The translations under genes were made by a program, and so were the position numbers. The notes beneath the pieces are model-generated. The model made no database searches and was not told where the DNA came from. It saw only the letters and a program-made list of their open reading frames with translations. A stretch of DNA of 5,528 bases, from the NCBI GenBank assembly GCA_903914045.1, contig CAIWNO010000211.1:1-5528 (forward strand), read 5' to 3'. Source of the stretch: an uncultured bacterium. GTDB taxonomy: Bacteria; Planctomycetota; Phycisphaerae; Phycisphaerales; SM1A02. This document shows, piece after piece, positions 1 to 5,528 of this stretch; within the stretch, counting starts at the first letter, position 1; each line of letters begins with the position of its first letter.

Positions 1-858
1 AAACAGATCAATGTTGAAAGCCCGCAAGAGTTGCAGCACATCGCGGACATAGCGCGGCAACTTGGCGTGGTGGCCGACGTGGCCTTTCGCCTCAATCCAA
101 ACGTGAATCCCAAGACGCATCCGTATATCACCACCGGATTTCGCGACAACAAATTTGGAATGGATGAATCATTCATGCCGGAACTGCGCGGCATTCTTGC
201 GCGCGAAAGCAAGTGGTTGCGCTTGCGCGGCTTCACCATGCACATTGGCTCGCTGCTGTTTGATCTTGCGGTGATCCGCGAGGCCATTGAAAAAACAATC
301 GCCGTGCACGAATCATTCAAAGCGGAAGGCCACCCGCTTGATCGCCTTGATATTGGCGGCGGTCTTGGCGTTGCCTATGACGCCGCGGACACCGCGCGCG
401 AATTTGAAATGATCGCGCAGTATGGACGCATGGCGATTGATGTCACACGCGCAATGAATGTTGAATTGCTTTGCGAGCCTGGTCGTATTTTTGTCGCGCG
501 CGCGGGCGTGCTTGTTGGTCGCGTTCAATACATTAAAGCCACGGCCCAAAAAACATTCGCCATTCTTGACACGGGCATGCATCACTTGGTGCGGCCCGCA
601 CTCTATGGATCCAAGCATCGCATTCTTCCGCTGCGCCAAGGCACCGGTGAAAAAATTATCTATGACATTGTCGGACCCATTTGTGAGTCGTCGGATTTTC
701 TGGCGAAAGACGTTTCACTTTCGCCATTAAAGCAGGGCGATCTTGTCGCAATCGCGGACGCCGGCGCTTACGGATTCACCATGGCCAGTCAATACAACAG
801 CCATGAGTTGCCCGCTGAAATTGCGGTGGCTGTGGGGCGCGCTGTGGTTTGTGACTGA
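1..858 (+). CDS. lysA: Diaminopimelate decarboxylase (LysA), C-terminal part, 5' end outside the window
   Basis: PLP-dependent enzyme that decarboxylates meso-diaminopimelate to L-lysine in the cytoplasm, the last step of lysine synthesis. The frame is open from base 1 and starts with INVESPQEL, a typical internal LysA stretch, so no start codon is assigned; the leucine TTG at 31 is internal. Visible are 285 residues of a protein usually about 415 long. The missing N-terminus would hold the PLP-binding lysine. Motifs, in visible residue numbering: HPYITTG near 40-46 followed by NKFG, HIGS at 81-84, the glycine-rich phosphate loop GGGLGVAY at 119-126, CEPGR at 158-162, RPALYG near 198-203, the active-site Cys-Glu in GPICESSDFLAKD with CES at 228-230, and the C-terminal AGAYGF...YNS with PAEIAV. 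The C-terminal tail (AVVCD) is a little shorter than usual. TGA stop at 856-858. Family assignment is firm; other group IV decarboxylases are less likely because the CES and YNS...PAE motifs fit LysA. Confidence 0.95.
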   Translation, partial: KQINVESPQELQHIADIARQLGVVADVAFRLNPNVNPKTHPYITTGFRDNKFGMDESFMPELRGILARESKWLRLRGFTMHIGSLLFDLAVIREAIEKTIAVHESFKAEGHPLDRLDIGGGLGVAYDAADTAREFEMIAQYGRMAIDVTRAMNVELLCEPGRIFVARAGVLVGRVQYIKATAQKTFAILDTGMHHLVRPALYGSKHRILPLRQGTGEKIIYDIVGPICESSDFLAKDVSLSPLKQGDLVAIADAGAYGFTMASQYNSHELPAEIAVAVGRAVVCD

Positions 859-966
859 TTTTAATTTCTCCGTGTGATTTTTTTTAAGGCGCACAATCAA
901 CGCTCAATCAAATCGCATTCACTGCTCATTCAATTCGTGCATTCAACGCGCTTTCAACTTGTGTAT
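859..966. other. Convergent intergenic gap between lysA and the MOSC gene
   Basis: These 108 bases separate the lysA stop from the stop of the leftward MOSC gene. It is much more AT-rich than the flanking genes. It contains a run of eight T at 878-885, but I see no GC-rich stem directly before it, so it is not a convincing rho-independent terminator for lysA. The word ATTCA recurs at 917, 928 and 941, again at 965 across the MOSC stop, with a TTTCAA variant at 952, spaced 11-13 bases apart. No open reading frame in it resembles a protein. Confidence 0.6.
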
Positions 967-1899
967 TCAACGAGTGCAAGAATCAATCGTGAGCACGTCA
1001 CCAATACTGATCATGCCGGCGCGTTCCACCAAAAGATGTTGCCCAAATGTCACGCTATTTCCAGCGCTGCGATACGTGGCCAGAGTGGTAACCGGATCAC
1101 GCGAACCGAACTCGCCCGTTGTTTGATCAATGGTGATCACTTTGCAGCGCTTGCATGAATTGCTGGCACGAAATTGCGCGTGCTGAATGGTGAGCGCGCT
1201 CCAGTGATCATCCTCCGCAAGCGCCGCGCCACGCACAACAACATTGGCGCGGAAGCGATCCATGGGAATTGCCGCTGATCCTGCGATTTGCAAACGAGTA
1301 TTCAGATCCGCTAAAGAAGTTTCGCTGGTCAACAGCAGCGGAGCGGCGTCCGCAAAGCTGACATTGCGCCGCGGCTCGCCACGATTCATGTTGGTCAATC
1401 GCGTTGTGTTGTCCGGCATGTACACAAGCCGCGCGCGTTGATGAAGAAATTCACTCAGCATGGCGTCGGCGTCTGGCCAGATGGCAAGAGCCTGAACAAA
1501 GTCATCCCAAATTTGCACGCGCGCATACGCACTTTCATTCGTGGGCGTATTCGACGCAAGCGCATCAAGGGCGATTTGATACCAGCAAAGATCCGTTTGA
1601 ACAATCGCCGCGTCAGTGTGTGACCGCGAATTGTCCGCCGCCAACTTTGGGCAAGAAATGCGCATTGTGTTGTCGGCAATGTCCGCACGCACCAGCGCCA
1701 ACTTCGCGCATGTTCGCTGCGAAATAAAATTTCCAGTTTCGTCCACCAACATAAAGCGACGGTCGTGGCGCAAGCCGCGTTCATCCACTGGCCAAGTGTC
1801 CGGGGAAAATCCAGCCGCACCTTTCAGCGGATACACATGCAGCGACGCCACTTGAATGGTGTTGGTGGCGCAATGTGGTGCGTGCGATGAAGTTGGCAT
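967..1899 (-). CDS. MOSC domain-containing protein, mARC/YcbX-type molybdenum-cofactor oxidoreductase
   Basis: A complete 310-residue protein with the two-part architecture of mARC/YcbX enzymes. The N-terminal MOSC beta-barrel domain spans about residues 15-115, with YPLKG at 23-27, then HDRRFMLVDETG and ISQR at 59-62. The MOSC domain spans about 150-308, with RFRANVVVRG at 215-224, CKRC at 249-252, VITID, then FG and DPVTTLATYR, and a closing FGQHLLVE...ISIGDVL. In the family a cysteine of the CxxC motif coordinates molybdenum, and members reduce N-hydroxylated compounds. Substrate here is unknown. Unlike E. coli YcbX, no C-terminal [2Fe-2S] ferredoxin domain follows, so electrons would have to come from a separate partner. 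No signal peptide or membrane segment is seen; likely cytoplasmic. ATG at 1899-1897 is chosen because the conserved domain begins about 15 residues later. The nearest purine-rich GGAG lies 17 bases upstream, which is too far for a standard ribosome site. The gene follows the oxoprolinase gene by 27 bases on the same strand, suggesting co-transcription. Stop TGA at 969-967. Confidence 0.92.
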   Translation of the reverse strand: MPTSSHAPHCATNTIQVASLHVYPLKGAAGFSPDTWPVDERGLRHDRRFMLVDETGNFISQRTCAKLALVRADIADNTMRISCPKLAADNSRSHTDAAIVQTDLCWYQIALDALASNTPTNESAYARVQIWDDFVQALAIWPDADAMLSEFLHQRARLVYMPDNTTRLTNMNRGEPRRNVSFADAAPLLLTSETSLADLNTRLQIAGSAAIPMDRFRANVVVRGAALAEDDHWSALTIQHAQFRASNSCKRCKVITIDQTTGEFGSRDPVTTLATYRSAGNSVTFGQHLLVERAGMISIGDVLTIDSCTR

Positions 1900-1917
1900 G
1901 CATGTAAAATTACATGC
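1900..1917 (-). promoter_or_regulatory. Perfect palindrome abutting the MOSC start codon
   Basis: The plus strand reads GCATGTAA-AA-TTACATGC, two perfect 8-base arms around a 2-base centre, filling most of the 27-base gap between the oxoprolinase stop and the MOSC ATG. As RNA of the minus strand it could form a 7-bp stem with a 4-base loop, with GGAG (1920-1917) at its 5' base and the ATG immediately after its 3' base. It could be a translation-control hairpin, a DNA operator, or chance. It has no U-run after it and modest GC, so it does not look like a terminator. The symmetry is directly seen; the role is inferred. Confidence 0.45.
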
Positions 1918-1926
1918 TCCACGGCT

Positions 1927-4900
1927 TCAAGTGTGATCTTTGTTCTGCGCGCCGCTGACATTGCCAAAGCCGCCGCCGCCGGGAGTTTCAATTTCAATCG
2001 CGTCGCCCGCCTGCATGTGCGCCGCCACAATTCCAGGCAGTTCCTCAAGGCGACCGTCAGCGCGAATTATTCTCTGCGCTCCACGCGCGCCGGGCGCGCC
2101 GCCGTTCATTCCATACGGCGACTCAATGCGGTGTTGCGACAGAAATGACAAGTCAACCGCTTCCAAAAATCGAATGCGTCGAACAAGGCCATCGCCACCG
2201 TGAAACTTTCCAGCGCCGCCGGAATTGCGGCGAATACAAAATTGCTCAAGCCGCACCGGATAGCGCCGCTCAAGCACCTCGGCGTCGGTGATGCGCGTGT
2301 TGCTAATGTTGGTGTGCACGCCGCTTTCACCGTGGCCATTCGCCGTCGCGCCCGCGCCGCCCGCAATGGTTTCATAAAAGCCAAACCGCGCGTTGCCAAA
2401 CAAAAGATTGTTGATGGTGCCCTGACTGCACGCACCAAGATTGAAGGCGCGCCACAGCAAATCCACAAGCCGCTGGCTGGTTTCGGTTTGTCCAATCGCA
2501 CACGCGGGACACTTGTCGGGCGCGCCTGAAAAGTTTGGTGACAAAATAGTTCCCTTGGGCAAAATAATTTCAATTGGATCAAGCAACCCTTCGTTCATTG
2601 GAAACGCCGGCGCAGCGCCGCCAAGAAGTTGACCAACCAACACACGAATGCAATACATGACCGCGGCGCGCGTGACGGCTTGCGGCGCGTTGAGATTGTT
2701 GGCGTGTTGCGCCGATGTTCCAGTGAAGTCAATCACAAGCCGCGGCGGAGTGTGCGCGCGGCTCATGCGCACGCGCAGCACGGTGCCATCATCCAGGCGT
2801 TCTTCAAGCGGCGCGATCACCGCGGGCAACAATTGCAACGCCTGTTGCGCCGCGCGACAAGCCGACGCGCGCAACTTTTCGTTTGACGCGCGTAGAAATG
2901 GCAAGCCACTTTGCGCGATCAACTCGCGCATGCGCGCCACCGCCAATTCATTCGCCGCCACTTGCGCCGCAATATCCGCAAGATTGTCCGCCACCATGCG
3001 GCTTGGCCACGCGCCAGCGCGCAGTTGATTTTCCACACGATCAAAATGCGCCGCGCCATGTTCAACAAGCAGCGTGGGTTCAATCACCACGCCTTCATGC
3101 GCAAGCGTGGTGGCGTCGGGCGGCATGGATCCAGGACGTGTTCCGCCAATCTCCGCGTGGTGCGCGCGATTAGCCGCGAAGCCAATCAGTTCTTGGATTT
3201 GATTGTTGTTGCTTGGCAATGAAAAAATTGGCGTGATCACCGTGATATCTGGCAAATGCGAACCGCCGTAGCGCGGGTGGTTCACAACCCACACTTGCCC
3301 AGGCGCGAACGCATGCGCCTTGCCCACTTCGCGCACGCACACGCCAAGCGCGCCCAGGTGAATTGGAATGTGCGGCGCGTTCACAACAAGAAATCCATCA
3401 GCGTCAAGAAGTCCGCATGAAAAATCAAGTCGATCTTTTATGTTGGGCGAAACCGCGGTGCGTCGAAGTTGCTCGCCCATGTCGGTGGCAATCGCGCCCA
3501 TTTGCGCGGCCACCAATTCATGCAAGTCAGCGGCGGCATTTGTTTCTTGCGCGCCATCATCGCGGGTTGCAATCGTGGCGCCGTTGGCGTGCGTGCGCGC
3601 GCGCCAACCAGCCGCCAGAAACGCTGTGAAATAAGTGCCGCCTAGCACCGCTGGTCCAATCATGTTTGCAGACGCGTGTTCAACGGCCACCACAGGCGTC
3701 AGGTTTGTCCGCGCAATTTCAACATGTAGGCGCACGCGCTCAATTTCAATAGCGCGCGCCTGATCGGCATGAAATCCATACGTTTGATGAAAGCGCGCGT
3801 TGAACAACTCACGCAATCCAACCGCGTTGGACCAGCGCACATTGCTGAGCGCAAGCTCAATCTCCAAACTTTCCTCTTGCCCAAGCATTCGCATCAGCGC
3901 AACGCGGCGCGTTTGATGCGCGGCGGATGGATCCATTCCAATATCACGCAATTCTATTTTTGCGCGCGCAAACAACGCGTCATATTTTTCATGTAACGAC
4001 AAGCCACATTCATCGATGGTTGCCAAAACAAGTTCAGAAACCACGCGCGTCACGGGCGTTTGCGAAATTCCACTGGCGCAAAGAAGGCCGGCGTCCGCGG
4101 GAAGCACAATGGTTCTCATGCCAAGTCGCCGCGCAATGGCACACGCGTGAAGTCCACCGGCGCCGCCAAACGCAACAAGCGCGTGATCGGCTGGATCAAC
4201 GCCTTTGCGAACCGTGACCGTGCGAATGGCCGCGGCCATTGATTCATTGGCGATGGCGATGAATCCATGCAGCATTTCATGCACTGTCATGTCAGCCGCG
4301 TTCTGTTGCGATGTTGATAAAGGAATGTCGCCCGCTTGATCTTGCGCCGCGTTCTGTTGCGATGTTGATGAAAGAATGTCGCCCGCATGATCGTGCGCCG
4401 CGTTCTGTTGCGATGTTGATGAAAGAATGTCGCCCGCATGATCGTGCGCCGCGTTCTGTTGCGATGTTGATGAAGAAATGTCGCCCGCTTGATCGCGCGC
4501 CGTGTTGGCAGTGGCGCGCGTGGTCATGGCCGCGTGCAATTCATGCGCGCGCTTTAGCGCGTCGTTGAGATGAATTGGAATTGGCATATTGTGCGCGTTG
4601 ATATGCCCCAAAATAAAATGCGCGTCAGTGAGCGTGAGCGGCCCGCCCGCGCCGTAGCACGCGGGACCTGGAGTTGCTCCGGCGCTTTGCGGACCAACTC
4701 GCCGCGCTTCGCCGTCCCACCACAAAATAGAGCCACCACCCGCGGCCACACTTTCAACGGCCACGCATGGCGACGCAATGGTGGAGCCCGCCACGGTTGT
4801 CTCGTCACGCATTTCCGGCGCGCCGTTCACGCGCGCAACATCGGTGCTTGTGCCGCCCATGTCCAGCGTGACGCACCGCGCAAATCCACACTCGCGCGCA

Positions 4901-5528
4901 ATGCTTGCCGCGCTTGCAACGCCGCCAGCAGGTCCCGAAAGCAGACTTTCACGGGGCGCAAACGCAGAAGCGGGTGTCAGGCCGCCCGCGCTGGTCATCA
5001 TGAAAATGTCCGCGCCACTAGCGCCACGTTGTATGGACTGAATAAATTCGCCCACTGGTTCGCTCAGCGCGGCGTCCACCACCGCCGCGCGCGCGCGCGG
5101 TTCAAAGCGGCTTGTCGAGCCACATTCATGTGAAAGCGAAATCCATTTGAAACCCTCTTCACGCAAAATAGTTGCCACACGTTTTTCATGCGCTGGATTT
5201 CTGGCCGCGTGCAACAGCGCCACCGCGGCGATGGCGCTTGTGCCGCGCGCGGCATGGCGAGCACGTTGGCGCAACGCTATTTCATCTAGCGCCACAAGTT
5301 CCTGTCCATCAAAAGTCATGCGCGCGTTCACGCCCACGGAATTTTTCTCAAGCGTTGTCGGTTTGCGCGGTGCGTTGGCAAAAATATCCAGGCGACGCTG
5401 ATCTCCAATTCGCAACACATCCTCCAAGCCGTCATTCACAAACAATGTCACCGCGCCAACGCGTCCTTGCAGCAGCGCGTTGGTTCCGCGCGTGGTGCCA
5501 ATGCAAATTCGACAATCATGTAAAGGCT
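1927..5528 (-). CDS. Fused HyuA-HyuB 5-oxoprolinase / hydantoinase family protein, N-terminus outside the window
   Basis: ATP-dependent cyclic-amide hydrolase. By family, 5-oxoprolinase opens 5-oxo-L-proline to L-glutamate with ATP; N-methylhydantoinase is the main alternative. The frame stays open to the right edge, and upstream of a GTG at 5451 it still reads IGTTRGTNALLQGRVG, a conserved HyuA stretch, so that GTG is internal. Visible are 1199 residues; by comparison with OPLAH about 75-85 are missing, including the first DxGGTxTD phosphate loop. Numbering from the valine at 5451: HyuA has LLSGPAGGV at 170-178, DMGGTSTDV at 197-205, AAGGGS at 236-241, VGPQSAGATPGPACYG at 252-267, and FGGAGGLHACAIARRLG at 428-444. 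HyuB starts near 640, with SPNIKDRLDFSC at 668-679, NHPRYGGSHLPD at 724-735, HHAEIGG at 764-770, DFTGTS at 908-913, NNLNAPQA at 918-925, ETSQR at 990-994, GNARFGFYETIAGGAGA at 1019-1035 and TPGGGGFG at 1156-1163. His732, Asp735 and a His at 764/765 match the metal ligands described for acetone carboxylase. Oddities: a 68-residue tandem-repeat insert at about 318-385 and a shortened HyuA-HyuB junction. Stop TGA at 1929-1927. Substrate is not settled by sequence. Confidence 0.93.
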   Translation of the reverse strand, partial: PLHDCRICIGTTRGTNALLQGRVGAVTLFVNDGLEDVLRIGDQRRLDIFANAPRKPTTLEKNSVGVNARMTFDGQELVALDEIALRQRARHAARGTSAIAAVALLHAARNPAHEKRVATILREEGFKWISLSHECGSTSRFEPRARAAVVDAALSEPVGEFIQSIQRGASGADIFMMTSAGGLTPASAFAPRESLLSGPAGGVASAASIARECGFARCVTLDMGGTSTDVARVNGAPEMRDETTVAGSTIASPCVAVESVAAGGGSILWWDGEARRVGPQSAGATPGPACYGAGGPLTLTDAHFILGHINAHNMPIPIHLNDALKRAHELHAAMTTRATANTARDQAGDISSSTSQQNAAHDHAGDILSSTSQQNAAHDHAGDILSSTSQQNAAQDQAGDIPLSTSQQNAADMTVHEMLHGFIAIANESMAAAIRTVTVRKGVDPADHALVAFGGAGGLHACAIARRLGMRTIVLPADAGLLCASGISQTPVTRVVSELVLATIDECGLSLHEKYDALFARAKIELRDIGMDPSAAHQTRRVALMRMLGQEESLEIELALSNVRWSNAVGLRELFNARFHQTYGFHADQARAIEIERVRLHVEIARTNLTPVVAVEHASANMIGPAVLGGTYFTAFLAAGWRARTHANGATIATRDDGAQETNAAADLHELVAAQMGAIATDMGEQLRRTAVSPNIKDRLDFSCGLLDADGFLVVNAPHIPIHLGALGVCVREVGKAHAFAPGQVWVVNHPRYGGSHLPDITVITPIFSLPSNNNQIQELIGFAANRAHHAEIGGTRPGSMPPDATTLAHEGVVIEPTLLVEHGAAHFDRVENQLRAGAWPSRMVADNLADIAAQVAANELAVARMRELIAQSGLPFLRASNEKLRASACRAAQQALQLLPAVIAPLEERLDDGTVLRVRMSRAHTPPRLVIDFTGTSAQHANNLNAPQAVTRAAVMYCIRVLVGQLLGGAAPAFPMNEGLLDPIEIILPKGTILSPNFSGAPDKCPACAIGQTETSQRLVDLLWRAFNLGACSQGTINNLLFGNARFGFYETIAGGAGATANGHGESGVHTNISNTRITDAEVLERRYPVRLEQFCIRRNSGGAGKFHGGDGLVRRIRFLEAVDLSFLSQHRIESPYGMNGGAPGARGAQRIIRADGRLEELPGIVAAHMQAGDAIEIETPGGGGFGNVSGAQNKDHT
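4295..4498. repeat. Four tandem 51-bp repeats inside the oxoprolinase gene
   Basis: Units lie at 4295-4345, 4346-4396, 4397-4447 and 4448-4498, each exactly 51 bases and each beginning GCCGCGTTCTGTTGCGATG on the plus strand. Units 2 and 3 are identical; units 1 and 4 each differ from them at 4 positions, clustered in the second half of the unit. A fifth unit breaks off after a few bases (GCCGTGTT at 4499). On the coding strand each unit is 17 residues with the pattern DxAGDIxxSTSQQNA, so copy number can change without a frameshift. The peptide is rich in S, T, Q, N, A, D and H, and looks like a disordered linker. Confidence 0.97.
5086..5099. repeat. (CG)7 dinucleotide tract
   Basis: Fourteen bases of strictly alternating C and G inside the oxoprolinase gene, encoding the RARA part of PRARAAVVD on the minus strand. 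It is the extreme case of a general excess of CGCG/GCGC words in this window. Alternating CG can adopt Z-DNA under supercoiling, but no function is indicated. Confidence 0.7.

Noticed and set aside
31..33. TTG as the start codon of the LysA protein
   Set aside because: The frame continues to base 1 with recognisable LysA sequence (INVESPQE), and a start here would remove the PLP-lysine region; the gene is simply cut by the window.
878..885. T-run after lysA as a rho-independent terminator
   Set aside because: No GC-rich inverted repeat precedes it on either strand, so only the U-tract half of a terminator is present.
1455..2048. Additional minus-strand frames that might indicate a frameshifted gene
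   Set aside because: They overlap the MOSC and oxoprolinase genes in other frames. Both real genes are uninterrupted and carry complete family motifs.
4295..4498. CRISPR array
   Set aside because: The units are contiguous with no unique spacers, are 51 bases long, and stay in frame within a conserved protein.
4311..4568. Plus-strand frame with a repeated, cysteine-containing 17-residue peptide
   Set aside because: It is the reverse-strand reading of the 51-bp repeats. The minus-strand frame is continuous with conserved HyuA sequence on both sides, so the plus-strand peptide repeat is a by-product.
4570..5133. A 187-codon open frame on the plus strand opposite the oxoprolinase gene
   Set aside because: It lies fully antisense to strongly conserved HyuA motifs, has a basic, arginine-rich composition typical of shadow frames in GC-rich DNA, and resembles no family.
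5449..5451. GTG as the start codon of the oxoprolinase
   Set aside because: The frame continues upstream to the window edge with the conserved IGTTRGTNALL stretch, so the true start is outside the window.

Overview
The window holds three bacterial protein genes and very little else. One reads rightward (1-858) and two read leftward (1899-967 and from beyond 5528 down to 1927). The outer two genes are cut by the window edges. No tRNA, rRNA, CRISPR array, insertion sequence or phage gene is visible.

Layout. (1) Positions 1-858, plus strand: the C-terminal two thirds of a diaminopimelate decarboxylase (LysA), the last step of lysine synthesis. (2) Positions 859-966: a short gap between convergent genes with an 8-T run and loosely repeated ATTCA words, but no convincing terminator hairpin. 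(3) Positions 967-1899, minus strand: a complete 310-residue MOSC-domain protein of the mARC/YcbX type, with a CxxC molybdenum-site motif and no fused ferredoxin domain. (4) Positions 1900-1926: a 27-base gap carrying a perfect 8+2+8 palindrome that abuts the MOSC start codon. (5) Positions 1927-5528, minus strand: a very long fused HyuA-HyuB protein of the ATP-dependent 5-oxoprolinase / N-methylhydantoinase family. Its start lies beyond the right edge. Its HyuA half carries four exact-period 51-bp tandem repeats (17 residues each) at 4295-4498.

The oxoprolinase gene and the MOSC gene point the same way 27 bases apart and are probably co-transcribed. The lysA gene converges on them and looks unrelated. 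Functionally the window contains amino-acid metabolism (lysine synthesis, 5-oxoproline to glutamate or a related cyclic amide) and a probable molybdenum-cofactor reductase. The sequence gives no direct mechanistic link between these two activities.

Organism. These are bacterial genes of moderately high GC, by eye in the mid-to-high 50s percent, with an unusual density of CGCG/GCGC words. The fused, OPLAH-like oxoprolinase layout occurs in several phyla, so I cannot name the taxon with confidence. The window looks like ordinary chromosomal metabolism. The oddities are the in-frame minisatellite inside the oxoprolinase, a shortened HyuA-HyuB junction, and the palindrome at the MOSC start.
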